64,000 nt of DNA from positions 1,131,160-1,195,159 of the forward strand of contig NZ_BMFK01000001.1 of the NCBI RefSeq assembly GCF_014638355.1, in the 5' to 3' direction. A program made the translations under genes and the position numbers. Shown piece by piece: positions 41,137 through 50,196 of this stretch. Position 1 is the first letter of the stretch. Each line of letters begins with the position of its first letter. The notes under the pieces are model-generated. The model was not told the origin of the DNA. It made no database searches and saw only the letters and a list, made by a program, of their open reading frames with translations. The stretch comes from Priestia taiwanensis (lineage in GTDB: Bacteria > Bacillota > Bacilli > Bacillales > Bacillaceae_G).

Positions 41137-42327
41137 TTATGAAACGTGCCGCTGACTAATCAATGCCACTAAAAGTACGCATCCCCCTGAAACAATTAAC
41201 AAACTTTCAACTTGAACAATATCTGCTAACGGCCCAAAAATCATCATTCCTATCGGTAACGCACATGAACTCGAAATTTGAACAAGGCTAAAAATTCTGC
41301 CATGCATAGACGAATTAACTTTCTCCTGCAATAATACATTAATAGGCGTATTAAAAATTGGCATCGTGATACCTATTAAGAAATTTAAACCTAAATAGAC
41401 GAGAAATAGTGGTGCAATCCCTAATCCAATCATTAATCCACCGTAAAGCGCACACGCTAATATTGTTGTATGCATTCTATTACGAAAACCACTCCAAGCT
41501 GATATTAACAAGCCTCCTACAGCAGCTCCAGCACTAAATGTCATTTCACTTGCAGTAAGTCTCCATATTTCAGGACCAAACGATCTACTTACCATTAACG
41601 GTGTCAAAAACGCAGCTGGACTAATTAATATCATCACAGCAATAAGAAATAACAACAATCGTTTAATAAATGGATTGTCTTTTACATATAAGAATCCTTC
41701 TTTCACTCCTTGTACAGTCGTTTGTTTTTCATCTTTCTTCTTCACAAATGAAGGAATGTTAAGTGTGAACATAATAAAAATTCCAATGAAAGCTGTTATC
41801 ACATCGATTAAAAGAGTTGCTTCAATCGTTATAACAGAAAGAATCCCCCCACTCACTGCTGGCGAAATAAACATAATGAATGATGTAATACTACTATTTA
41901 CCCCATTTACTTTCATCAAATTCTCTTGTGGCACAATCTGTGGGATAAGTGCATTCACAGCTGGAGTTTGTATTCCTGTCCCAGCTGATCGTATTAGCAA
42001 TACAATAAATAGTAACCAAATCTCTCTATATCCTAAGAAGAAAGATACTGCTAAAAGCAATGTTACCATAGCGATAATCCCGTCAGAGAACATAATCATC
42101 TTCTTGCGATCATACTGATCAATCCATACCCCGGCAAATAAAGAGATTGCTATTTGTGGGAGAAAGCCACATACAGTAGATATCGTTAACATAAATCCGG
42201 AAGTTGTTGTTAAGGTAATATACCAAATAATTGCATACTGAACTAACGATGAGCCGAACAATGAAATCATTTGGGCCGTTAAAAACAAACTTATCTTCTT
42301 TTTCCAATTTTTCTTATCATTAATCAT
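41137..42327 (-). CDS. MFS efflux transporter, macrolide-pump-like, with leader-peptide control
   Basis: The 396-aa protein has twelve membrane segments and the Mef-type layout: FLTAQMISLFGSSLVQYAIIWYI at the start, VWIDQYDRKKMIMFSD (loop 2-3 motif A), and GITMPIFNTPINVLLQEKV in the second half. Mef-type pumps export macrolides and related drugs. The 5' region carries a promoter, an upstream ORF coding the sequence R-M-K, and a strong terminator, typical of drug-inducible control. Direct drug specificity is inferred. RBS GAGGAGAAG. Confidence 0.88.
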   Translation of the reverse strand: MINDKKNWKKKISLFLTAQMISLFGSSLVQYAIIWYITLTTTSGFMLTISTVCGFLPQIAISLFAGVWIDQYDRKKMIMFSDGIIAMVTLLLAVSFFLGYREIWLLFIVLLIRSAGTGIQTPAVNALIPQIVPQENLMKVNGVNSSITSFIMFISPAVSGGILSVITIEATLLIDVITAFIGIFIMFTLNIPSFVKKKDEKQTTVQGVKEGFLYVKDNPFIKRLLLFLIAVMILISPAAFLTPLMVSRSFGPEIWRLTASEMTFSAGAAVGGLLISAWSGFRNRMHTTILACALYGGLMIGLGIAPLFLVYLGLNFLIGITMPIFNTPINVLLQEKVNSSMHGRIFSLVQISSSCALPIGMMIFGPLADIVQVESLLIVSGGCVLLVALISQRHVS

Positions 42328-42437
42328 ACTTTTCTTCTCCTCTATCTCTTTTTACTATTTTCTATCTTTCAAATTTCCTTAATCCATTTTTCAGAAATAT
42401 AACCAATACATGTCTTTAATACAGACTTTGTGACAAT

Positions 42438-42483
42438 AAAAAAGCAGAGGGATATGCCATAAAGACATGAACCCTCTGCTTTG
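42438..42483 (-). terminator. Terminator in the MFS leader
   Basis: AAAGCAGAGGG and CCCTCTGCTTT form a perfect stem with six T on the minus strand, about 110 bases before the MFS start and downstream of its promoter. Confidence 0.85.
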
Positions 42484-42552
42484 TTGTGACAGTCATATTT
42501 CTCGACGCCTAACTATACCGATAAATACGCTTATCTAGCATAGTAACAACAC

Positions 42553-42587
42553 AAAGAGCCGCAGACAAAACATTGTCTACGGCTTTA
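42553..42587 (-). terminator. Second hairpin in the MFS leader
   Basis: AAAGAGCCGCAGACA pairs with TGTCTACGGCTTTA with few mismatches, and a moderately T-rich stretch follows on the minus strand. It may be a second terminator or an anti-terminator partner. Confidence 0.55.
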
Positions 42588-42677
42588 TATCTATGATTCA
42601 TCAGAAAATAACCACACTCAAACAAGCATAGAAGACTATACTTTTTGAAAGCTATTCCCTGATGAATACAAGAGGCA

Positions 42678-42773
42678 CTATACCTCTAGATTAAGCTCTG
42701 CACAATGCTTCATCCTATACATTTGTACAGAGCAGCGTTTCATCACAAATTTACACAGTGTCATATGTAACAT
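42678..42773 (-). CDS. 31-aa leader peptide upstream of the MFS pump
   Basis: ATG 42773 has GGAAGGTG about 6 bases upstream and the ORF ends at TAG 42680-42678. Residues 20-22 read R-M-K, the R/K-x-R/K pattern that stalls ribosomes with bound macrolides. The coding region includes a hairpin, CTCTGTACAA/TTGTGCAGAG. Stalling there could redirect folding and prevent the downstream termination. This is inference. Confidence 0.6.
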   Translation of the reverse strand: MLHMTLCKFVMKRCSVQMYRMKHCAELNLEV

Positions 42774-42796
42774 ACTAAACACCTTCCTCAAGCAAA

Positions 42797-42825
42797 AGAC
42801 TATCACACACTAATATATTGGTCAA
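42797..42825 (-). promoter_or_regulatory. Promoter of the MFS leader
   Basis: TTGACC (42820-42825), a 17-base spacer and TAGTCT (42797-42802) on the minus strand, about 25 bases before the leader ORF. Confidence 0.5.
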
Positions 42826-42850
42826 ATAAAGTAGGGTACTCTAAAATAAT

Positions 42851-42880
42851 ACAAACACCCTTTTTTGCGAGGGTGTTTGT
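42851..42880. terminator. Bidirectional terminator
   Basis: ACAAACACCC/GGGTGTTTGT perfect 10-base stem, just after the 46-aa gene. Confidence 0.88.
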
Positions 42881-42888
42881 ATCCGTTT

Positions 42889-43029
42889 TCAATATTCGAT
42901 CTCATCATAATCTTTCGGTTGTGGAAGTGGATGTACGTTATTCGCAACTTTTGGATCACTGTATATTGCATTTTGTTCGATACGAATATCTTCTTTCAAA
43001 TTTTTCTTTTCTCGTGGTTGTTTCTTCAT
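42889..43029 (-). CDS. Small conserved-looking protein (46 aa)
   Basis: The ORF has GAGGAG 9 bases before the ATG and a terminator right after the stop. The product is hydrophilic and basic at the N-terminus (MKKQPREKKNLKEDIRI), acidic at the C-terminus (PKDYDEIEY). No signal or domain is recognised. The strong flanking signals make a real small protein likely. Confidence 0.65.
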   Translation of the reverse strand: MKKQPREKKNLKEDIRIEQNAIYSDPKVANNVHPLPQPKDYDEIEY

Positions 43030-43116
43030 AACAATCAACTCCTCATTATTATTCAAAAGAAATTATGCCCAAAAAATGGTCACCTCACTCTTTTCATATA
43101 ATGAGAAATGTTTGTA

Positions 43117-44040
43117 TTACTTCTTACTAGATTCTTCTAATATTTCTTCTAATCTATCTGGGAAGTTTGTGAACATACCTGTCACGCCCCACTCTAACAA
43201 CTTCTTCATATCTTCTTTTTCATTCACGGTGTATGGGTGAATTTCTAAATCATGCTCACGTACTTTTTGTACATATGTCTTATCGATAGGTGCAAAGTTC
43301 ATCCCTACTCCAATCGTATACTCTTTATACTTCTTTAACTCTTCATCTGTAATTGTTGCTAGCTTCGATTCATCTTCATACCATAGTAATTGCACAAGTG
43401 GTACATTCTTATCTAATTCATGCATCTTCTTTAAGCTTTCCGGGCTGAATGATTGAACAATTGCGTTACTAGCTTCCTTGTCTTTCCCAACTAATCCATG
43501 CTTATGTAATTTCTCAAGCAACTTTTCTTCCATACCTGGATATACTTCAGGTGATTTTGTTTCAATGTAATACTTATTATCTTTTCCGAACTTCTCAATA
43601 ACTTCATCAAAAGTTGGTACTGTCAGTCCAACATATTCTTTTTTCGCTTTGTCTGGATATTTTTCATTAAACCAAGAGCCTGCATCCAACTTTTTAATTT
43701 CTGCTAATGTATAGTCTTTCACTAGACCTGTTCCATTTGTTGTACGTTCTAATGTCTCATCATGCAATGCAACAAGTTCCCCATCTTTTGTCATTTGCAA
43801 ATCAATTTCAATATAATCCCCTTGCATGTCCTCCCCTAATTGATAAGCAAGGATTGTATGCTCTGGTGCATGACCCGATGCTCCGCGGTGTGATATATTC
43901 AACACTTCACTTACATCTGTTTTAATCTCTGCACTTTTAGCCTTTTCAGTCTTCGCCACTGCCTGCTCCTTTGTCCCACATCCACTTGCCATAAGGACCG
44001 CTGATACTACTGCAACCTGTAAAAAACGCTTTTTAACCAA
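43117..44040 (-). CDS. Glycerophosphodiester phosphodiesterase lipoprotein
   Basis: The 307-aa protein has a lipobox (ASGC, about 18-21) and a GDPD catalytic core: NISHRGASGHAPEHT (about 49-63), IEIDLQMTKDGELVALHDETLERTTNG (77-103). It hydrolyses glycerophosphodiesters such as deacylated phospholipids, or wall teichoic acid glycerophosphate, at the outer face. TTG start 44040 behind GAGAGGGG. Monocistronic. Confidence 0.9.
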   Translation of the reverse strand: MVKKRFLQVAVVSAVLMASGCGTKEQAVAKTEKAKSAEIKTDVSEVLNISHRGASGHAPEHTILAYQLGEDMQGDYIEIDLQMTKDGELVALHDETLERTTNGTGLVKDYTLAEIKKLDAGSWFNEKYPDKAKKEYVGLTVPTFDEVIEKFGKDNKYYIETKSPEVYPGMEEKLLEKLHKHGLVGKDKEASNAIVQSFSPESLKKMHELDKNVPLVQLLWYEDESKLATITDEELKKYKEYTIGVGMNFAPIDKTYVQKVREHDLEIHPYTVNEKEDMKKLLEWGVTGMFTNFPDRLEEILEESSKK

Positions 44041-44189
44041 AACTTTTTCCCCTCTCTAACTCTTAAACTCATATACACTTTAACTGGTAAATTTTAAGTG
44101 CACATGAACATTATGTTAAAATAGCGTTAATTTTGTCAAACATTTCACTCTACTTTCGTTAAAAAAAGCTCTTAATCATTCATAAACGT

Positions 44190-44500
44190 TCACCTTTTAC
44201 TCTTTACACATAACCATCCTCGACTCTCATCCTCCAAAAATTGAACAGATGTGAATCCAACTTTCTTCAATAATGCTTCTAATTCTCTATCATCCTTATA
44301 AGCTTTCATGTGATATGCAATATTATATCTTGGCACTACAAGACCCCCCATCCGGCTTCAACACACGGTATACCTCTTCTATAATCCGTTCAAAATCCGA
44401 CCAAAAATAATGCGTTTGAAAAGCAGCTATGAGGTGGAATGTCGCATGTTCAACTGGAATATCCGCCACGCTTGCTTGCAGAATCTTCACACATGTTAAT
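44190..44500 (-). pseudogene. C-terminal half of a SAM methyltransferase with frameshift
   Basis: The frame from about 44500 to 44345 codes VKILQASVADIPVEHATFHL and SDFERIIEEVYRVLKPDGG, typical class I methyltransferase sequence. A tract of six G residues (44345-44350 on the plus strand as C) then shifts the frame; with five G the reading continues to the stop at 44190 (VPRYNIAYHMKAYKDDRELE and KKVGFTSVQFLED). So it is broken by a single-base insertion, and truncated at the 5' end, where it meets a DinB-like fragment. Confidence 0.75.
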
Positions 44501-44757
44501 CTTCTCTGGAATATCCTCAAGTAATTGCTTCATTATCCCATCGAAATCTTCAAACGAATTATGAACAACGTGTAACAATTCATCAAGAGAGAAGTGTTCA
44601 TTAGGAAAATAATCTTCTATCCCTTGTGAAAAATATATTGGATGTTTGTTAGAAAAGCGGATTGAATTACGCTTTACATGCTCACAAATATGTAACGCAA
44701 TTCCTCCTAGTGTATTTAGATTGGGTGCTTCTTTATTCCATACTTATTCTATAGATA
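44500..44757 (-). pseudogene. Fragment of a DinB-family protein
   Basis: A frame reading WNKEAPNLNTLGGIALHICE...SRFSNKHPIYF-like, then FPNEHFSLDELLHVVHNSFEDFDGIMKQLLEDIPEKI, resembles DinB-like (DUF1572/DinB_2) metalloprotein N-termini. It has no start codon and runs into the methyltransferase remnant, suggesting a deletion fused the two. Confidence 0.55.
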
Positions 44758-44889
44758 ATGGTCATACATCCGATGTTGTGAAATTGTTATGAATACTCTT
44801 ATATTTTCTTTATTAGCCATTTATATCCCCTTCTTGTTCTTATTAGTGGTATCATTACATTAGCAAAAGTTTATCTTAAAGGAGGGAGC

Positions 44890-44923
44890 CTGTTCTTTTC
44901 CTTATTAAATTCGTAAAGAACAG
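44890..44923 (+). promoter_or_regulatory. Hairpin before the CidA/LrgA gene
   Basis: CTGTTCTTT and AAAGAACAG pair perfectly, right after AAAGGAGGG (44878-44886) and 10 bases before the ATG at 44934. Folding would bring the distant Shine-Dalgarno to the start codon. Confidence 0.45.
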
Positions 44924-44933
44924 ACGCTATGCA

Positions 44934-45338
44934 ATGAAAGTTATTAGGATTCTTGCACAAATCGTACTATTATTCGTTTTTTACTTTATAGGTGAATGGA
45001 TACGCGGTATACTTCACCTATCAATGCCTGGCAGTATTATTGGGTTATTATTATTATTAGCCGCCCTTTCACTGAAAGTTGTCTCATTAAAGTGGATTGA
45101 AGATGGCTCAAATGTGTTATTAGCATATCTACCATTCTTACTTATTCCAGCAACAGTCGGTGTGATGAATTTCACTTCTATTTTCAAAGGAAAAGAATTA
45201 ATACTTGTTCTTATTACAATCATTAGTACAGTCATAACAATGATTGCGTCTGGACATGCAAGTCAATTCCTAGCAAAGTACGCTAAGCGAAAAAAGGAGG
45301 ATGCATCATGGAAAAAACACTCATCGCAGTCACAGTAA
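44934..45338 (+). CDS. Holin-like protein CidA/LrgA
   Basis: The 134-aa protein has four membrane segments and the CidA/LrgA family pattern (YFIGEWIRGILHLSMPGSIIGLLLLLAALSLKVVSLKWIEDGSNVLLAYLPFLLIPATVGVM). With LrgB-type partners it modulates murein hydrolase activity, programmed lysis and metabolite export. No adjacent Shine-Dalgarno precedes ATG 44934 (see hairpin). It overlaps the next gene by 31 bases. Confidence 0.9.
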   Translation: MKVIRILAQIVLLFVFYFIGEWIRGILHLSMPGSIIGLLLLLAALSLKVVSLKWIEDGSNVLLAYLPFLLIPATVGVMNFTSIFKGKELILVLITIISTVITMIASGHASQFLAKYAKRKKEDASWKKHSSQSQ

Positions 45339-46000
45339 TTGCAAGTACAATTATCCTCTTCATCTGTTTAAGTCGCCTATACCATCGCTTTAGACTCCCA
45401 TTATTAATGCCTGTATTAACTACGATGATAGCCATAATTGTCATTCTTTCTTATTTTGATATCAGCTATGAAACGTATATGATTGGTGGACAATGGTTGG
45501 ATAAATTATTAGGACCAGCAATTGTTTCCCTCGCTTATCCTCTTTATAAACAACGAAATATTATATTAAAACAAGTTGTTCCGATTGTAGGTGGAATTAT
45601 AATTGGTACAACTATTGGTATAGTAAGTGGACTTATGTTAACACAAATCTTTGACTTCACGAAAGAACAGATCGTCTCAATGGTTCCTAAATCCATCACA
45701 ACACCGGTAGCGATGCAAATAACATCTGGTTTAGGAGGAGTCCCCTCTTTAACAGTTGTATTTGTGATGATTGCTGGATTCACTGGTATTCTAGTAGGAC
45801 CTTACATACTAAAATGGTTCTATCTTCATAGTGATATAGGAAGGGGCGTTGCTTTCGGTAGTGCCTCTCACGCAATTGGAACGTCAAAAGCAATTGAATA
45901 CAATGAGCTTACATTCGCCATTAGTTCTGTTGCGATGACATTAAGCGCAATACTAGGATCGATGATTGCACCCTTCATTGTGTATCTCTATTTCCTATAA
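45308..46000 (+). CDS. LrgB/CidB family protein
   Basis: The 230-aa protein has seven to eight membrane segments with the LrgB core FTKEQIVSMVPKSITTPVAMQITSGLGGVPSLTVVFVMIAG and GRGVAFGSASHAIGTSKAIE. It partners the CidA/LrgA protein; the pair is translationally overlapping with AAAAGGAGG inside the upstream gene. Whether it is a Cid or Lrg pair cannot be settled here. Confidence 0.92.
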   Translation: MEKTLIAVTVIASTIILFICLSRLYHRFRLPLLMPVLTTMIAIIVILSYFDISYETYMIGGQWLDKLLGPAIVSLAYPLYKQRNIILKQVVPIVGGIIIGTTIGIVSGLMLTQIFDFTKEQIVSMVPKSITTPVAMQITSGLGGVPSLTVVFVMIAGFTGILVGPYILKWFYLHSDIGRGVAFGSASHAIGTSKAIEYNELTFAISSVAMTLSAILGSMIAPFIVYLYFL

Positions 46001-46002
46001 TA

Positions 46003-46046
46003 AAGTATAAACTCCCTACCACTTTAATGATAGGGAGTTCATACTT
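46003..46046. terminator. Bidirectional terminator
   Basis: AAGTATaAACTCCCTA and TAGGGAGTTcATACTT pair with one mismatch between convergent lrgB and the serine hydrolase gene, touching the stop codon of the latter. Confidence 0.85.
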
Positions 46047-47070
46047 TTTGCATCTTGACTATTTCACCAATAATACCTTCTAATTGATGTACCCCTAAAT
46101 CCGTATTCGTCATAACAATTAATCCATGCCCCTTATGAGGATATGCGACAAATAAGCATTGAAACCCTATTCCCCATCCTAAGGACGACACTTCTACTCC
46201 TTGTTCTGTTTCATCCAAGAAACAACCTAATCCCGTCCACTCTTTACAACCGTAAGGAGCAATTACCTCTTTTACTAGTTTCCGAGAAAGTCCTAATTTA
46301 CTTATACCTTTTAGCGCATTCATTAATTCTGTTAGAACGTATGACAAATCTGTCGGTGTTGTCCAAAGACCAGCTGTTGCAGCATATGGATAGATTGAGT
46401 ATTTCCCTTCTATCACTTGTCCCTCTTTATGATGGCCACTAGAGAAACTTTCTTTGTCTATGCTCATTTTTGGGTAAGAACTGCCTTTCATTTGAAGTGG
46501 TTCGAATAGGTATTCTTTCATCACTTCTTCAAAAGGCTTACCACATCGATCTTCAATTACTTGTTGAGTGATACAAAAACCTGCATCTGAATAATGAAAT
46601 TCTGTTTTTGGTGCAACTTTCACTGTAACACGTTCTGTACAATAATTTGTTTTTCCATTTAACAAGTTATGCATAGACGGAACACCCGTATTTTCATCTA
46701 ACACTTGAAAACTTCCCTCTGAGTCTATCAATCCTGCTTGATGACTAAGCAAGTCTCGTAACGTTATTTGCTTCCCTTTCGTAAATTCGTTTCCTGGGAT
46801 TTGCCACGATATTAATTGATCGTTCACGTCTTCCTCTAACGAAAGAATTCCTTTCTCGCACAATACAATCACAAGCATTGATGTTACAAACTTACTAATG
46901 GAACATGCATTGAAAAGAGACGTACTCGTTACATGTTTGTTCGTTCCAGCTTCTAGCACACCGTAACATTCTGTAGTATGTAATGTACCGTTTTTTATTT
47001 CAGCGATACTAATGCCCGCTACATTATAATGTTTCATTCGTTCGGTTATATCGATTTTATATGTTTGCAT
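46039..47070 (-). CDS. Serine hydrolase (beta-lactamase/PBP class C-like)
   Basis: The 343-aa protein has S-x-x-K in NACSISKFVTS (Ser57-Lys60), Y-S-D in FHYSDAGFC (the Y-x-N position), and the late HxG-like GKGHGLIV. No signal peptide is visible, so the enzyme is likely cytosolic. Family members are esterases, peptidases or beta-lactamases. Followed upstream by two GNAT genes on the same strand. Confidence 0.87.
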   Translation of the reverse strand: MQTYKIDITERMKHYNVAGISIAEIKNGTLHTTECYGVLEAGTNKHVTSTSLFNACSISKFVTSMLVIVLCEKGILSLEEDVNDQLISWQIPGNEFTKGKQITLRDLLSHQAGLIDSEGSFQVLDENTGVPSMHNLLNGKTNYCTERVTVKVAPKTEFHYSDAGFCITQQVIEDRCGKPFEEVMKEYLFEPLQMKGSSYPKMSIDKESFSSGHHKEGQVIEGKYSIYPYAATAGLWTTPTDLSYVLTELMNALKGISKLGLSRKLVKEVIAPYGCKEWTGLGCFLDETEQGVEVSSLGWGIGFQCLFVAYPHKGHGLIVMTNTDLGVHQLEGIIGEIVKMQKV

Positions 47071-47082
47071 GAAGTCCCCCTA

Positions 47083-47592
47083 CTATATATGGCGAATATC
47101 TCCCCACTCGTACGTTAACAAGTTTAACATTTTGCCTCCATAAACGATTTCTTCATCCTTACATAATTTAGCACCTAATGCCTCATAAAAATATTTGGAT
47201 TTATTATCTTCTAGCACTTCCACAAAAATAGTCGTATACCCTAAATCACGAAAGACTTGAAATAGCGGCTGGCAAAGTTTCTTCCCTATCCCTTGCTTTT
47301 GATACGATTCAAAAATGTAAATAGACGTTAAGTCTCCGGAGTTTTCTACTGTATTTGTTTCTCGTTTTCCCCCATCAGCAAAGCCAATGATTTCTCCGTC
47401 TTCATTCTCCGCGACGAATAGATAGTTATCTTCTCGTTGTATATTGTGTAGCCAAAGCTTTGTTCGGTTCTCATACGATAAGTTACATAAAAAGTCTTCT
47501 GGTATGATGTCTTTATACGTAGTTCTCCAACAATCTACATGTACCCTTGCAATCCCTGCCGCATCTTCTACTTGCGCCTTCCTTATATTCAT
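47083..47592 (-). CDS. GNAT N-acetyltransferase
   Basis: The 169-aa protein starts NIRKAQVEDAAGIARVHVDCWRTTYKDIIPEDFL, has LTSIYIFESYQKQGIGKKLCQPLF (about 88-111) with Q-x-x-G-I-G, and NKSKYFYEALGAKL. This resembles YjaB/YuaI-like acetyltransferases. Substrate unknown. Between another GNAT gene (5 bases away) and the serine hydrolase (12 bases away), so an operon is likely. Confidence 0.87.
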   Translation of the reverse strand: MNIRKAQVEDAAGIARVHVDCWRTTYKDIIPEDFLCNLSYENRTKLWLHNIQREDNYLFVAENEDGEIIGFADGGKRETNTVENSGDLTSIYIFESYQKQGIGKKLCQPLFQVFRDLGYTTIFVEVLEDNKSKYFYEALGAKLCKDEEIVYGGKMLNLLTYEWGDIRHI

Positions 47593-47597
47593 CTCTA

Positions 47598-48158
47598 TTA
47601 CCCCCGTCCTCTATTCTCGTACCAATCTAAAAAAGTAGTTTTCTCAATTACATTCAGGATACAAGCCGCTCCTGTCTGTTCTTCTAATTTCATATGTTCT
47701 AATGGAAATTCTGCTGCGATATCAAGCTTTATATACGCTAGCTTTTCTTGCGCTTTTTGCGAACGAACATTCACCAACTTTGCACCAGCAAAAACGTAGT
47801 CTAGCCCTAACTCTGTAAATCCGATATGTAAAATTTCTTCCTTTGCTAATTCATTGTATCCTCTACCCCAAAACTCATGACCAATCCACGTACCGATATG
47901 ACTCGTTTTCGCTATGTGGTCTAGTTCCTTTAATGTAATAACACCAATTAATTTATTCTCTTCATTCAACATCATGCGTGAGTACTGTTTACTTTCTTCC
48001 TCTTGTTTCAAAATGAAATCAATAAATCCCTTTGTCCCTTCTAATGATACTTGTTCATCACTTAACCCTAGGGCATCTTTTACTTCAGGTGCAGAAGTTA
48101 ATTGTGACATTCTTTCTGCATATAGTATATTGTGTGGTACTAATTTGACGGTAATCAT
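47598..48158 (-). CDS. GNAT N-acetyltransferase (RimJ/RimL-like)
   Basis: The 186-aa protein has the KSRF-like RimJ/RimL layout, with EGTKGFIDFILKQEEESKQYSRM, GTWIGHEFWGRGYNELAKEEILHIGF (about 112-137) and RSQKAQEKLAYIKL. ATG 48158 is chosen behind AGGGGGA; the frame extends to 48200. Substrate unknown. First gene of a likely three-gene unit with another GNAT and a serine hydrolase. Confidence 0.85.
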   Translation of the reverse strand: MITVKLVPHNILYAERMSQLTSAPEVKDALGLSDEQVSLEGTKGFIDFILKQEEESKQYSRMMLNEENKLIGVITLKELDHIAKTSHIGTWIGHEFWGRGYNELAKEEILHIGFTELGLDYVFAGAKLVNVRSQKAQEKLAYIKLDIAAEFPLEHMKLEEQTGAACILNVIEKTTFLDWYENRGRG

Positions 48159-48270
48159 GGTAGTCCCCCTATTTTGAATAATTCCATTATAATTCGTCAC
48201 ACAATTTTACATTTCCTTCTTTTGTATGCCATAATTAAATTAGAATATTGAATATAAAGGAGGTTGCACC

Positions 48271-48945
48271 ATGCAAAAAAACGTATATATTTTTGACTTC
48301 GACGGAACTTTAGCAGATTCAAAGCATTGTAGTGTCGTAGCAACACAAGAAGCCTTTAAGGCACATGATCTTCTCATTCCAGATGAATCACTCATCGAAG
48401 AATTTATGGGGATTCCAATTGAGACGTCTTTTAAAAAAATGGCAAATACAGAACTATCTTCATCTATGTTTGACGAATTACTCCAAACATTCCGCACGAT
48501 GTACAAAAAGTATGAAAACGAATTAATCGTAGCTTTCCCACTCATTCCTGAAGTATTGCAAAAACGGAAACAACAAGGTAGTCTCTTATTCGTTGTATCG
48601 AGTAAAAAATCAGATGTATTACGAAGAAATTTGCGTTCGTTACATATTGAAGAATTTTTCAATGGTGTGATGGGATCGGACAATGTTAACAATTACAAAC
48701 CTCATCCAGAGGGAATTTTAAATATCTTAGCAGAAAACAAGTTCAGACCATCACAATGTATCATGATTGGTGATTCCACATTTGATATTGAAATGGCAAA
48801 AGCCGCTGGTGTGCAATCTTGCGGTGTTACATGGGGAGCTCATTCAAAAGAAATGCTAGCTAACACAAAGCCTACTTACTTAATTCATGACGTGAAAGAC
48901 TTGTTACATATAGCCCCTCATCATAGCGCAAACTTACAAGCATAG
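48271..48945 (+). CDS. HAD-superfamily phosphatase (phosphoglycolate phosphatase-like)
   Basis: The 224-aa protein has motif I FDFDGTLADSKH (about 8-19), a cap domain, motif II SSKKSDVLRRNL, and motif III/IV IGDSTFDIEMAKAAG (about 164-178). It is a Gph/PpaX-like HAD enzyme. GGAGGTTGCACC precedes the ATG. An MFS gene follows closely on the same strand. Confidence 0.88.
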   Translation: MQKNVYIFDFDGTLADSKHCSVVATQEAFKAHDLLIPDESLIEEFMGIPIETSFKKMANTELSSSMFDELLQTFRTMYKKYENELIVAFPLIPEVLQKRKQQGSLLFVVSSKKSDVLRRNLRSLHIEEFFNGVMGSDNVNNYKPHPEGILNILAENKFRPSQCIMIGDSTFDIEMAKAAGVQSCGVTWGAHSKEMLANTKPTYLIHDVKDLLHIAPHHSANLQA

Positions 48946-48996
48946 TAGATATTAACTACTATGCTTTTCATTATTACAAAGAAAGAAGGAATGCCT

Positions 48997-50196
48997 GTGA
49001 ATAATTATCGAAAAATGCTACTATCCTTTTTCTTCGCAGATTTCAGCCTCACGATTTACTTTATTACCGTTACATGGATTGTGTACGAACAGTCGAATAA
49101 TGCTTTACTAAGCGGAATGCTTGTTAGTATTGGATTCTTACCCGGCTTACTACTAAACTTATTATTTGGTGTTTTTGTTGATCGATACAATCGTAAAAAT
49201 CTAGCTATCATCTCTCATTCTATCAGTATATTTTCCATTATTATTTTATGTATAAACGACCTACTCGGCGACTTGTCCATTCCTTTACTAATTAGTACTC
49301 ATATGCTAATACAAACTTCTGGCTCCCTACTCCGTCCAGCTATACAAGCTCTATTAGCAGAAGTTTTTAAAGAAGAAGATTTACCAAATATCTTTTCAAA
49401 AACATCATCTGTCACGATTTTAGGTGGGATTATTGGAGGAAGTATCGGAGGGATTTTGTTAGCAACATTCGGTAGCACTCTTACATTAACAACCGTCATT
49501 ATCGGTTATCTTATTGCACTAACTAGCTTACTATTCGTACCTTATCGACGAACAATTCTTAACGAGGACACGATGAATACCCCCTCCATCTTACAAGAAT
49601 TTAAAAGCGGATTTCATTATTTAACGAACAACAAATTTTTACTACTATTATTCGTCCTCTTATTCAATGGGCAACTAGTTTTCCATTCAACTTTAGGCTT
49701 TTTGTCCGTATATACATTAGCATATTTAGAAGAAAACGCTACCGTATATGGATTTCTGAATGTTGCCTTTTCATTAGGCGGACTAGCAGCAGGACTACTC
49801 GGTTCCTGGTGGTGGGCGTATGCAAAAGATAAATTCCCTTTGTACTCCTTATTCCTTGCATTGTTAGGCCTTGCCACCCTTGGATTTTCACATTACATTA
49901 TCCTTACATTCATAGCCGTATTCTGCATTGGTGTTACAACAACATGGATACGTGTCTTGCTACAAGCTGTACAACAAATGGCTACTGATAAGCGCTATCA
50001 TGGAAGAATGGCAAGTTATCGGATGGTTTGTAATCAAAGCGTTGTCGTCCTATCCGGCCCTATATTAGGTTGGATTGCACAACAATATGGACCAAATATC
50101 GTATATGTGTCATTAATGCTTCCTGTTCTTTTATGTATGATATTTGCTACATTTCTATCTACGCATCATCTATTCAAAAAGTTGGTCGCTAACTAA
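48997..50196 (+). CDS. MFS transporter
   Basis: The 399-aa protein has twelve membrane segments, with FGVFVDRYNRKNLAIISHS as the loop 2-3 motif A. The layout is like macrolide/drug-efflux MFS proteins. I choose GTG 48997 because GAAGGA is 6 bases upstream; the ORF itself opens at 48961. It follows the HAD gene by about 50 bases. Substrate unknown. Confidence 0.85.
   Translation: MNNYRKMLLSFFFADFSLTIYFITVTWIVYEQSNNALLSGMLVSIGFLPGLLLNLLFGVFVDRYNRKNLAIISHSISIFSIIILCINDLLGDLSIPLLISTHMLIQTSGSLLRPAIQALLAEVFKEEDLPNIFSKTSSVTILGGIIGGSIGGILLATFGSTLTLTTVIIGYLIALTSLLFVPYRRTILNEDTMNTPSILQEFKSGFHYLTNNKFLLLLFVLLFNGQLVFHSTLGFLSVYTLAYLEENATVYGFLNVAFSLGGLAAGLLGSWWWAYAKDKFPLYSLFLALLGLATLGFSHYIILTFIAVFCIGVTTTWIRVLLQAVQQMATDKRYHGRMASYRMVCNQSVVVLSGPILGWIAQQYGPNIVYVSLMLPVLLCMIFATFLSTHHLFKKLVAN

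Noticed and set aside
48240..48692. Minus-strand 150-codon ORF
   Set aside because: It lies opposite the HAD phosphatase gene, which has clear motifs and a good ribosome binding site.
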